A DNA stretch of 64,000 nt from Talpa occidentalis (Eukaryota > Chordata > Mammalia > Eulipotyphla > Talpidae): contig NW_023605194.1 of assembly GCF_014898055.3 (NCBI RefSeq), positions 63,551,361 to 63,615,360 of the forward strand, read 5' to 3'. Below the pieces are notes generated by a model that saw nothing but the letters and a program-made list of their open reading frames with translations, made no database searches and was not told the DNA's origin. The position numbers and the translations under genes were made by a program. The first letter of the stretch is position 1; each line of letters begins with the position of its first letter. Of this stretch, positions 47,611 to 58,560 are shown in pieces.

Positions 47611-49144
47611 CCCTGCTCCCCCTCCCCCACTGCAAAGTCATATTGCTGTCTCCACTCTTTCTGAAGCTGAGTGCCTACAACCTGTTCAGTCTGTGATGGG
47701 CAGCAGGAAACTGAGGCAGAGTGGAGGGCCTTGAGCATAAAGAGGATGACCTTCTCCCACCCAGAAAGGACCATTTCTCTCCTCTGAGACCACTAGGGGC
47801 TGACCTTGAGGGGGGCATGTCCAGGAAAGGCAGTCAGGGGGATGCTGACTGGGGTGCCTTACAGGACAGAGCTCCTCATGCCCTAGTGAGATGAATCCCT
47901 AGATGGAGACCCTGAGACTCAGCATAAGATTCCAGACAGAATGGTCTTCAATTAAAAATGGCCTCTTCTAAAAAATCAATACAGGCTTTTATAATACTAA
48001 AATAATTCTGGGACATGCTGAGATTTGTGGAACTGAGGCCAAAGTCCTAGGGTGTGTGTGTGGGGGGGGTGGGGGTATGGGTGCTGGTGAGCTTACAGAG
48101 AGGGAGGCTCTAAAATAAAGAGGGGCACTGATTCAGAGCAGCCGTCTAACTACAGAGGCCAGCCTGAGGACTCCAGAGGGTGGATCCAGGTTTCTGCTTA
48201 AAGCTGGTATACCCTTGGGTGTCTCTGTGGGCTCAGGCCTGGGAGAAAGAGGCTGCTGTGATCAGGAAGGAACATCCCTGCCAGGGAAAGGCCTGATTGG
48301 TGGCTGCTCAGGAGAAAGCATGTCACATGCAGCCCACACCCTCCCAGGCTCAGCACGACCCTTCCTGTCCTCCACATAAGGTCCTGAGGGAAAGGAGCAG
48401 GGTGCCCCACTCAGATGCCTAGACCAGCCAGGCTGCTGTCACTGCCCACACTGCCCCAAGCGTCAGCCTCTCCTCTGTTTCTGCCTTGTCTGTGCGTCAC
48501 TTAGTTTTGTCACCATTCTTTATAAACCAACTCACTTTTAACCTGGTCTCGTCTTAAGCAGTGATGGTCTTCCAGCTGTATTTTCCCTTGACATTGGGTT
48601 TCTTTGCCCCTGGATACACAGAGTTTATGAAGATGCCTTGGGCACTTGCTGACTTCAGGAGTCAAGACCTGCTCCCCGAGCTGTTCCTAGGCTGCTTGAA
48701 GGCCCCTCCACCCCAGGGAGACAGGGTCATGCTGTTCTTCAAGAGCAAGGCTGGGCTGGGCTGATCTTGAACAAGACCTACAACCTTCAGCAAAGTATCT
48801 TTTTCATTACAAAGCTGAGAGTGAGAGTTTGGAGGAGTAGAGAAGGTATCACTTTCTAAATTATGCCTCCTGGGAGCGGACATCTTTATTTGTTTTTATA
48901 AGCAAATAAAGCATGCTCTCCCCATCCTGCTTTCTGCCCTTCTATGCATCAGTATGACCTTTGGAAGCCTTTGTGGCCAATCTGTACATTTATGGTTATT
49001 GTTTTTATTGAGCTGTAAAAATTTATTTACACTCTTCATTTTTGTCCTGGATTTAGTAGACTTTTATGTGCCCCTCTCCTTCCTTAGCTTCTATCAGACT
49101 GACTGAATATTCTGTATTCCCTTTTCTTCTTCTTAATGGCATGG
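47611..49144. other. Single-copy-looking DNA, no gene seen
   Basis: It includes a G-run near 48064-48071 and an AT-rich, repeat-free patch at 47940-48040 (attaaaaatggcctcttcta; aaaatcaatacaggctttta) that may be conserved noncoding DNA. No coding exon found. Confidence 0.4.
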
Positions 49145-49632
49145 AAGTTAGTGTAGGCTGATGATGGCTCCCCAAGTCACGTCTAAGTCCCAGTGCCCAG
49201 AACCTGTGAATGTTATATGGCAAAGATGTGCTTGAGAGCAAGATCCTTCATAGGCTATCCAAGGATCTTGCTATCCTTGGATCTTGAGAGCAAGAGCTTT
49301 CATAGGCTAACGAAGTGGACTCTAATACAAGCACATGCATCCTTACCAGAGGGAAGCAGTGGGTGTTTTGACACAGACCTACACAGAGAAGGCCAGGTGT
49401 AACCAGGGGCAGAGACGAGTGGTGCAGCCATAAGCCTTGGGACTCCAGGAAAGCCAGTGGAAGCTACAAGAGACAGAGACAGTTTCTTCTGGAAATCTCA
49501 GGTGGGAGCTCGGCCCTGTCTTCCTGGCACCTTGATCTCTCTCTTTCAGCCTCCAGAATTATAGGGGAAAAAATGTCTGTCATAAACTACTCAATTTCTG
49601 GCAATATGTTATAATAGCCCCAGGAAACTGAA
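49145..49632 (+). mobile_element. LTR (MaLR-like), sense
   Basis: 'tgtaggctgatgatggctcc' near 49152 starts it. 'cccagtgcccagaacctgtg' at 49188-49207, 'ttcagcctccagaattatag' near 49546 and 'ccccaggaaactgaaac' at its end follow the standard order of this LTR group. It is solitary. Confidence 0.65.
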
Positions 49633-49917
49633 ACAGAAGTCATAGTCTCTGTTTCTATTCCTTTAATAAGTCGCCCTGAGAGTTTTAATGTATGCAGCAG
49701 AATATTCAGGCTTTTAAAGGCTTGCCATAGTCAAGGTCTCTGACCTGCTCTCCAGGAGCACTGGATGCTGCTCTTTGTTTATCAGCCTTGTCTTGTTGGT
49801 ATGGACATAAATTAATCCTCATTATATTTCTTTGAACTCTCACTGTTTTCTTGGGTCTACACACCGGATCTGTCAACTTTTTTGCTCCCCATTGTTCCTT
49901 AAAAATTTTTAATTGCA

Positions 49918-50190
49918 GGTCCCCCCCCTGGTGGCCTAGGGTGTTAAGTCTCAGCACTATCACCTGTGTGGCCTGAGTTCAATCCCTGGCCAGGGAGCTG
50001 ACCCACATGGCGCAGCAGACCTCTCCTGTCTCCCCACTGCTCCCCTCAGCAGTGTATTTCGGTCCATCTGCCTGTTCTGCTCCCGAATCTGTCTGGTGAA
50101 TCCTCTCAGAACCCGCACCTCTGGCCACATCCCATTTCTTCCACACACACACACAAAAAAATTAAGTAAAAATAAATAAAGTAAAATAAA
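49918..50190 (+). mobile_element. tRNA-derived SINE (Rhin-1-like), sense, older subtype
   Basis: The head at 49918 (GGTCCCCCCCCTGGTGGCCT) is diverged. A B-box-like GAGTTCAATCCC sits at 49975-49986, then the 'ggccagggagctgacccac' middle version, then a tail with (AC)n and A-rich tract at 50142-50190. Approximate target repeat around 'ttttaattgca' (49907-49917) and 'ttttaaattgca' (50192-50203). Confidence 0.85.
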
Positions 50191-50194
50191 TGTT

Positions 50195-51479
50195 TTAAAT
50201 TGCAATAAAATATATGACAAAAATGCCATATTAACCATGTTTATGTATACAATTCTATGGCATTAATTCCATTGACAATGTTGTGTAACCGTCATCACTA
50301 CTTACTTCCAGAACTTTTTTATCACTCTAAACAGAAGTTCTAAGCCCAGTAAACAGTAATTCCCTATGCTCCACATTCTCTCTATTAGCTTAGCTATTTT
50401 ACATATTTCGTAAATGGAAGCATGCCACATTTGCTTTTTATGTCGGTCTTATCTCAGTGTGATGTTGTGAAGGTTCATCCATGCTGCAGCATGTGTGACT
50501 ACTTTATTCCTTTGTAATAAATATCCCATTGCCTGTATCAACTACATTTTGAATATCCATTCGTCTGTCGATGGACCCTTGGGTTAGTTCCACTTTTTGG
50601 CCCTTGTGAATATTGTTGTTATGTACATTATTACCATACCAGTATTTGTTTGAGAATGGAATGAAATTGTTAGGTCATATGGAAACTCAACGTTTAGCCT
50701 TTTGAGGAAAGACTATTTTCCACGGAAGTTACACTGTTTTACATTCCCCACAACATAGGAGGGTTCCAATTTCTCCACATCCTCACCGACACTTTTGATT
50801 TTCATTCCATTCTTCCTTCAGAATCTTCCTTTAGAAACTTTCAATGAGGGCTATGTTCAATTCACTTTTTATTTGCTAAAGTTTCTTTATTTTATCTCTC
50901 TCTCTAACTAAAATAATAGTTTAGTTATCTGTTTCACTGACATTTTTTCTATCGGCACTGTGACATAATTATTCTAAGATCTTTTGGGCTTCATTTATTG
51001 TTGTTGGGTTTATTAAGAGTCTAAATGTCTTTCCTCTGTAGGCATTCTTCTCTCTAGTTGCTTTATGACTCTCAAATGAGGCCAGATATCAACTTGGTCT
51101 TGTTTATTGTCTTTCAGATCACTGTGATTAAGAAGACAGATATTTCTTATTAATTCTGTGAAATTCTCAGCCTTATGTCTTTTCATGTTAGCTTTTCTCC
51201 CTTTTGCTTTCTGAAACTTCTTTCATATTTTCTATCTTCTTATGGTCTCTGTGCTATATTTGGGTAATTTTCTCACTATATCTTCATTGTTAATAAATCT
51301 CTCCTCTGTTTTGTCTAATCTTGCTGTGCTAAGCTTCCACTGTTTTCTTTATTTCAATGACTTTTTCATTTGTAAAAGATATATTTATTCTTTTTTTTTA
51401 AACTTATGCTTGTTTCTCATGGTATCTTGTTCTAGTATTATTTTATTTATTTATTTTTTTGGTATTTATTTTATTTTTT
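50195..51479 (-). mobile_element. Old L1 (L1M) 3' region, antisense
   Basis: 'tatgacaaaaatgccatatt' near 50213, 'gttgtgtaaccgtcatcact' at 50280-50299 and 'catccatgctgcagcatgtg' at 50478-50497 follow the antisense L1ME 3' UTR. The following AT-rich DNA to about 51440 looks like more of the same element. Confidence 0.7.
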
Positions 51480-51949
51480 TATTTTTTTTTAAATAATAAA
51501 TTTTATTTTTATATTCCCCCATACAATTGCAAAAGCCCCATTCTGACCCCAATCCTTCCCTTCCCGCCCCCACCCCCCAAAAAGTGTCTCTGGTTCATAG
51601 TTTTTTGTTGATTTTGATTTTCACTTTCTTATATTCATTTTCCTGGTCCCTTATTTAAGTTTTCTAGATTCCTGCTATGAGTGAGACCATCCGGTATTTT
51701 TCTTTTTCTTTTTGGCTTATTTCACTGAGCATAATCCCTTCCAGCGTCATCCATGTTGCTGCAAATTGTATGTGTTTATCTTTTTTGAATGCTGAGTAAT
51801 ATTCCATGGTATATATGTACCACATCTTCTTGATCCAGTCATCTATTTTTGGGCATTTGGGTTGTTTCCAAAGCTTAGCTATTGTAAACAGTGCTGCTAT
51901 AAACATAGGGGTGCAGGTGTTCTTTGGAATTAATGTTTCTGTGTCCATG
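51480..51949 (-). mobile_element. Younger L1, 5'-truncated, ORF2 C-terminus
   Basis: The 3' T/A tail is at 51480-51530. The minus strand encodes the very end of ORF2 without a break: DTETLIPKNTCTPMFIAALF, then KQPKCPKIDDWIKKMW and YYSAFKKDKHIQFAATWM. L1 identity stops abruptly at 51949. I could not find a convincing target-site duplication, partly because the left flank is itself A/T repeat-rich. Confidence 0.85.
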
Positions 51950-52242
51950 CTTACTTTTGATTTTGCAACCTGTAGTTTTATTGGCTCAAATTCTTGGAGG
52001 TTGAGTCCCACCACCATGGTAGCTCTTGGTTGGTTGGCCTGTCTCCTTGCGCTTTTTGTAATTTCGGACTTGGGCTGTGGGAGCTCTGCAGTGTCTAGGG
52101 GAGGCACATGACAGCGAGGTTGTGTATTTGCTTCTGTCACCAGTCTGAGGCTTTTTGCTGGCTTAGAACCACTGTTGATGGTAGTTTTCTGACTGGGGCT
52201 TTCAGAATCATGCACGTGGTGTATTGAATTGTAGATTCTCAA
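51950..52242 (-). other. Unidentified open segment fused to the L1 5' end
   Basis: The minus strand is open for about 97 codons (52242-51950) and runs in frame into the L1 ORF2 fragment. It reads RIYNSIHHVHDSESPSQK at the left and VVGLNLQEFEPIKLQVAKSK near the junction. A TCAG sits upstream (52252-52249) and an AAA|GTAAGC donor-like site lies just before the L1. It matches no family I know. It could be a captured exon, a transduced piece, the 5' region of an L1 subfamily, or chance. Confidence 0.3.
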
Positions 52243-52261
52243 GATGCTGAGTATATTTAAA

Positions 52262-52590
52262 ACTCAGGCAGAAAACCGTTTGCCAATGAGAAAGTTTTGT
52301 TTGCTAGACTTTTTAAGCAAGGTTGTAAGCCTTCAAGGGTCCTCACCTGGGCATGTAGGGTAGGGAGGTTCTCAATTTCCTCTCTTTGCCTCTCATGGAC
52401 TGGACCTCCTGCCTCTTCTACTGTGAGGATCTTTAAAACTGGAAGCAGGCCAAAATGCTACATTCACCAAAGGGTCAATTTACTGAAAACCAATTTGCTA
52501 AAATCCTGCTCCCCCCCAAAAAAATCAGTTTGCTGAATACAGAATTTGCCAGGTGACCAGTTTGCCAACTTGCCAATTTAAGGAGTATTT
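52262..52590. repeat. Degenerate short motif cluster (tttgcyraa-like)
   Basis: Several related words recur between 52277 and 52585: gtttgccaatgag, caatttactgaaaa, caatttgctaaaatc, cagtttgctgaatac, gaatttgccagg, cagtttgccaac, cttgccaattta. The spacing is roughly 12-30 bp. It looks like decayed tandem repetition or part of an old DNA transposon. Confidence 0.4.
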
Positions 52591-52599
52591 GTTTCATTG

Positions 52600-52910
52600 A
52601 TGATAATGAAATGTGCAGCTATTGGGTGATATACAGTTACTAGAGAGTTCTAGGAAGTTTTAGCTCATTTTTGCTTTGTTTTCATGGCTGCCAGCTCAGG
52701 GCAGTTCAGCTCACTTTCAGTGAGTATATTCTACCTCAGCCCAGATCTAGGCAGCTATTCCTTGCCTCCTTCCAGTCAGCAGTGTCAGGTCAGTGTGTGG
52801 GTTTACATTCTGTGATTTCTCTTGTCCCTGGAAAAGTCCCTCATTTTCTCAAAGTTCAGCCATGCATGCGAATGTTGTTTGTTATCTTTTTGCCCAGTTT
52901 TTCTAAATTA
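52600..52910. other. No gene seen
   Basis: Mixed sequence with no repeat or coding signal I can name. Confidence 0.4.
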
Positions 52911-52971
<61 letters not shown>

Positions 52972-53033
52972 AACAGACACAGAGACAGAGAGATAAAGAG
53001 AGACAGAGAGAGAGAGACAGAGAGACAGAGAGA
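52911..53033. repeat. Compound microsatellite (GT)n then (GA)n
   Basis: GT units at 52911-52951 pass directly into a GA/GACA purine tract to about 53033. The long Ser-Leu-rich or His-Thr-rich peptides readable here are artefacts. Confidence 0.95.
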
Positions 53034-54109
53034 AAGTCCAGGGTCTCCAGAATATGACATTGCTGAAATGGAGCCTGCTGTGTCTGTTCTCTAGACAGGA
53101 AGCAGAGGCCCACAGCAGGAAACCCACTCAGTGATTGTCACTCAGAGGCGGGGATGGAGTTGAGATTTGAAGCTGGATCAGTCTCTTGCTGACTCCTGGC
53201 TTGAGGCCAAAGCATCTCCCTTTGAATGTTCTAGTCCTTTTCTTGGTTCCACCAACCTGTTAGCAGGATGGCAGATAGACCCTCCATGGTCCCAGGACTG
53301 TCTGTTTTTCTGACTTACTCATCTCTGGAATCCTGGGCACTGACAACACACACTCCCAGTAAATTCTCACAGCAGCTATAACACCGCATCACTGATACTG
53401 GACAAAACCAAGGGATACCCAGGGACCACAAACTGTTAAGGGGAAAAATTCACGTTGTCCATTCTCAGGGTTCTTGCCAACCACATGCATAGAAGTAAAA
53501 TAATGAAACTCAGGTATATTTAAATGTTTTTAATTCATGAGAGGTACAAAGGGAAGAGAGAGAGAAATAGAGAGAGAGAGAGAGATCTGAAAATACAGAC
53601 TCCTGATCAAACTCTGAAATCAACCCTTCCCTTGTAGCACCAGTTCAGTGAAACAGACAAGGCCCAAGAACAGAGCTACTAGGAGAAGGAGCACAAGGAA
53701 AATCCTGGCTGGAAAAAAAAGCAATAGGTTGGGCAAGGACTCAGAGAGCTGGGAGGGCGGGGCAGAACCAAAGTTCAGAATGTACCACACAAGCTGCACC
53801 CACCAGCAGGCCCTGATGCTACCACAGTCTCCTAAGAGAGCTGGATCATCCTGCTGGCTGAAGCATGGAAGCTGGGAAGGCGAGCAGAGACCAGAAGCAT
53901 CTGCCTGTGCGTCTTCCATTCTTCTCCCCACGCAGCACGCCACACGTTCCTGTCTCCTTCCCAGCGGCCCCCCAGTTCAGGAAGTCCTGTTCACAGCATG
54001 CCAGGAGTTGTAATGCAAGGAGTGTGGACATGGGGTTGGAATCTGTTCAGGAAGTTGTGAGGGGGCAGAGGCCACAGTGTCACTCACTGGTTCACTGTCA
54101 CTGGCACCT
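53034..54109. other. No gene seen
   Basis: Contains an (AG)n tract at 53555-53586. The 121-codon plus and 107-codon minus frames at 53620-54013 are opposed to each other and unrecognised. Confidence 0.45.
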
Positions 54110-54235
54110 GCCTACTTCTAACACTACTGGTGCCATTTACAGACAAAGCAACTGAGGCTTAACGTTGCAGAGTAGTTCCCCGCCTTCCCCATGTTTGCAA
54201 ATGGTAGAGCCAGAACAATAAGCCATTCTCCTGGC
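54110..54235 (-). mobile_element. MIR SINE fragment, antisense
   Basis: 'tgccatttacagacaaagca' and 'actgaggcttaacgttgcag' at 54131-54170 correspond to the MIR tail read backwards ('ttttacagatgaggaaactgaggc'). Confidence 0.65.
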
Positions 54236-57200
54236 TCCTAGTCTGGTGACCTCCGTGACTGTGTGTTTCCATACCTCAAACTCTCACCTGTGTCACCCTG
54301 TGGGACAGGATGGAGTGGGGGTTGAGGAGGGGCAGACCTGGGTCAGCACTGCAGCTCAGGCTCACATCTGGACCATTTCCACCAACCACCTCCAAGTGTA
54401 GAAGCAGTTGGGGCGCCCCCTACCGGCCTAGGGAAAGTAGAGGTTGGGAATCTGGAAAATTCAAAGCCAGGTCAGGAAGACGCCTCTAAACACTGAACTT
54501 CTTCTGTGGGTATCTGGGCAAAGTGGCATCACACTGGACTCCCTCTAGGCCTTAAGCTCCTCACTTTTAAAGCAGAATCATCTTCCTGCCCTGGCCTTCT
54601 CTTAAGTTCACACTTTTCTGAACCTGGTTTCCCCAGGTGTTGAGAAAGTGAATGTAGAAGAGAGAACCAGGCAGCAAGTGCCAGGTACAATAACCATCGA
54701 GAACAACCCAGCATTGTGGGAGGCGATGATGTGTCAGGTATGGGGAATGGCTTCGGCCTGGCTTCTCTACCTGTGTGGCTTGCCTGTGACTGCCTGAAAC
54801 ACTGTATTGAGAAAGATCCTGAGGACTCATCAGGGCTCAGTGGGAATGGGGGCCTGAAAGTGATTACCAGGGCCCTCTCTGGGTAGGCAGGGGTAATCCT
54901 GGTATAAGTGCCTGCTTGGCTACCCCCCTCATCTCACAGACAGAACCAGTGGTGGTACAACAAGGAGAGGGTCTTTGGGGTTCAGATCTCCCGTTCCCAG
55001 CCCAGCACTCTGTGGAACAACCCAGGCCCATTCTTAGCCTCTTCTTCCAAGTGCCAGCAGATCTGCCGCACTGTCTCCATTCTGGGAATGCGGGTTAATG
55101 TGCTGTTACATATTGCATGAGGCAGCCTGCTGATGAAGCACCCGTGATTCTTGCTTACAGGCAACCCCGCCTCTGAACTCAATGCCCAGAGGGTCCCATT
55201 AGCTCAGTCAGGCAGGTCGATTGCACCTCAGGAAGGCCTGGCTGGACAGAGGCTGAGTTGCTGCTATGAACACTTTATGCTAAAGGATTGAGGTTTCCCT
55301 CCCAACCCCATGGGCACCTTTGCTATGAGCTATGGCAAGTAGGGCACAGCTGTGCTCCAATGGCAGCTGTGGCTGGGTTCTGAGCCCCTGTCGCCTGGGA
55401 ATGGTGGCCCAGGTCCTCGGTGATCCTCTCTGACCTGGCTCCCCTCACCTGAACTGCAACTTCTGTGCTACCCTCCAGTCTTTGTTGCATCCATCAGCTG
55501 CTCTTCTGCCCACTGCAACTTACCTCCACCCTGAGCAAGTTCAAGTGACATGAGAGTCATGGACTGCTGTCATGGATGGCACATCTCATCTAGTGTGGCC
55601 TGCAGGCTTTATCCCATTCAAAACTGTAGATAGTGGTCTCTGTGGCCTGCAGAGCAGTGTGGGTTCCATCATGCATCTGCCTGACCACCTCCCCATGGTT
55701 GAAATTGATTTTATCCTGGACCTGTTTGATTTAAGAGGCAAGGTGGAGGCTTGCTTCCTGGCAGTGACAAGGGCAGTTCTAAGTGTCCCGGGTTACCTCC
55801 TGCCTTTCAGGTCTGCCCTCTGATCCTCTGTCTGGAGCAGACTCAGAGTGGGTAGAGCAGGCTCTAGGATGTCCCCAGCACTATCCCCACGCAGGTTAGT
55901 TGCTGCAGAGTGACCTTATGGGGGATGCCCACCTTCCATTTGGGTTCACCAAGAGCCAGATCTGGGCTGGCTAGCTATGGGGCATGGCCCATCGACTTGA
56001 GTCTACCAAGCCATGGTGAGTTCCCCTCAACTTTCTCTTGCCTAAGAGGGAGAGGGGGTCTGGAATGACCTCCAGTGTCCCCATAACATTCTTGGGTACA
56101 CCTTGGGGTGTTGATATCTTGCTGAACTGGAAGTCTGGGAGTTATGTTCTCAAACTGCTGTCTCTGAGCTGGTATTTTCAGAAGTGACATTGGCTTCTGA
56201 ATAATGAGGGGCTCACCTTGTGGCCCAGGCCAGGAGACAGGGTGGGCTAGAGATTCAGGGAGATGGTCCTCAGCTCCCATGACTGTCTTGCATGCCTGAG
56301 ATGTGGGGTCCTCTTGTGCAGGGCTGATGGTGCCACTAGTTGCTACCCCACATTGAACCTCTTAACCACAGCTGCCTCATTGCCAAACACATACCCTCTG
56401 GCTCCTGAGCCTCCCAGCTTGGTTTGGCCATTGGAGCCTAGGTGCAGCCCACCCACTGGCCCCTCTGTCTGAGTCTCCAGCTGGGCCATGCAGGGCGTCC
56501 AGACTTTCTGGAATCAGGAGTCCTAGAGACAAGCCAGGTCCTTGTCCAACCCCACCCCCTACTCCTAGGAAATGAAAATGGCCACACCCCAATAGCCATG
56601 CAGGCTTCTTTCAGCATCCTGTCCTTGGGATGCCCAGAGGGGTTTGTGGAAACAGGATGCTAGTCCCTGGTGTGGCAATGTGGGGGAAGTTACAGCTGGC
56701 CATCACTTGCCCCAGTTTCTGGACAGAAGCACTGTGAATAAAAGTGTCACCATGTTTCACTAAACTGAATTATAGAGGGCTGTGTCAAGAGGCAGCAAAG
56801 TGCTGGGAGCTGATAGACAAGAACCAACTGAGGCTCGGAGGGCCTGACTGCAGACCCAACATGGCCGGAGGGCATTAACCAGGTCCACAGGGCCCCAGAT
56901 TCCCCTGGGCTGGATTGCATTGTATGTACTCTTGGAGAGGAGGCCTGCTCAAGGTCGCACAACCAACAGGGTGCGGCTGGGCCTGGGACCCGAGTCACTG
57001 GTCAGCTATTCTCTGCTGCCTGGTCTGGGTTGTCAGACTCCCCATCCCTGTGCTTGTGTCTCTGCAGGCTTCAGAACCCTCATGCGGGTGCTTCACATGC
57101 CTAGAGCCAGCAAGTGCCCAGAGCTCGGCATGGAGCAGTGGCATATCAGTACTGGTGGGGGCCCTAAGAATACCCTTCTCCCTGTCCTATGTCTCCTACA

Positions 57201-58399
57201 GGTGGGGACTTGCTCTCCTCTAGTGACAGGGAACTCATTCCCTTTCCTGATATTCCCCTCACTATACCTTTTTATTTTTTTCCTGTGCTGCCTGGTCTGC
57301 CCCCTCTCCCCACCCCCCAACTTCTACCAGGAATCCAGCTCTACTCTGCCAAGCAGAGGCTAGCACTCAGAGCTCTGAAGGGCCCGAGCTGAGGAAGAGA
57401 TGATGCTGGGACTGCCTTATGCCAGGATGCCTTGCCAAAATTTACCATCCCAAGAAGGCTCTGAAGCTGGAGTCCTGCCCATGTCACTGGATCATTCCAT
57501 CCTAGGTCAGCCTAACCTCCAGGTCCACCATAGAATGGCCCACCTCTTCCCCTGAGCCTGCCCATCCTCTCAGGGCAGCTCCACACTCACCTCCAGGAAC
57601 ACAATCCTGAGTGGCTGCCCCTGGCTTCTAAAACTACTAGGGAACACAGGGTCTCTGGGTTGGCAGGCAGGGCCTCTCCTAGTCTGGTCAGAGACCTCCT
57701 CACCAGTCCTTGTCCCTTTTCCTTTATTATATTCATTCCTCTGGGCAAAGCCAGTTGGGATTCCTTACTTTTCCCCATGTCTGCTAGCCCTCACAGATAT
57801 GCTAGGAGCTGACCCCAGGTGCCCTCCCTAGGAGGCAGCCCAGATCACACTCTGCCAGGCACATGGTGCAGGTCTGACTCTCTAGTCAGTCGAGAGCTTC
57901 TTCAGGGCAGGGCCTCAACCATGGTCTGTGACACACTGTTCTGGCTGAGCGTGGGGCTTACAGAACAAAGGCAGAGATAGCCAAAAGGCCAAGCTTGCTC
58001 AGCTCAGGGTCTTAGCTCACCCTCATATCCTTGCCTCATCCTGTGCTACACGTGTGGAAGGTGGTAAGGAAGGATGGACAAAGGGCCTGTGTTCTTATCC
58101 CCACTTGTGCTCCTTGCACACTCTGGCCACCCTTGACGGTTTAGAAAGCAGTGGTGGGACACAGGAGCCCAAGATCCTCCCTAGTTGTGTCACCACATGT
58201 GCCCTCCACATAGAAGGCTTCCAAAACACCAGGACCCAGAGCAGTCCTGCCTGAAGCTTGTGTTGTAAAGAGGCTGCCCACCCACAGCCCCACAGTGTTA
58301 GCACTCCCAAATCCCACACTGATCTAGGGTGGGACTGAAACTTCCCCCTCTCTCCCTCCCTCTCTGGGGCCCAGAGCTGAGGCTCCCACCTCCCTCCCA
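54236..58399. other. Single-copy-looking GC-rich DNA, no gene seen
   Basis: About 4 kb with very few recognisable repeats. Many short frames on both strands, none with a domain, signal peptide or convincing splice context. It could be intronic or intergenic. Confidence 0.45.
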
Positions 58400-58560
58400 G
58401 CTGCCTCTCCAGCTCTGTGCTAATAGGGAGCGTTTCCATTAAGATCGATGACAGGAACTGCCACCCAGGAGACCCCTTTGATCTCTGGCGGCAGGAAGCA
58501 GAGGGGTTAAGAAGGGGGGCTGTCCTTCCAATAGACAGCTGGTGTTGACTGGCTGTCTGA
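58400..58560. promoter_or_regulatory. Candidate conserved noncoding block
   Basis: A repeat-free stretch with a dense set of factor-like words: CCATTAAGATCGATGACAGG (58437-58456; ATCGAT plus a TGACAG MEIS/TGIF-type half site), CCCTTTGATCT (TCF/LEF-like) at 58474-58484, and CAATAGACAGCTGGTG (E-box CAGCTG) near 58530-58545. Its low CpG and homogeneous look differ from the flanks. Conservation was not testable. Confidence 0.25.

Noticed and set aside
52671..53127. Frames rich in Cys-Val, Ser-Leu or His-Thr
   Set aside because: Translation of the (GT)n(GA)n compound microsatellite.
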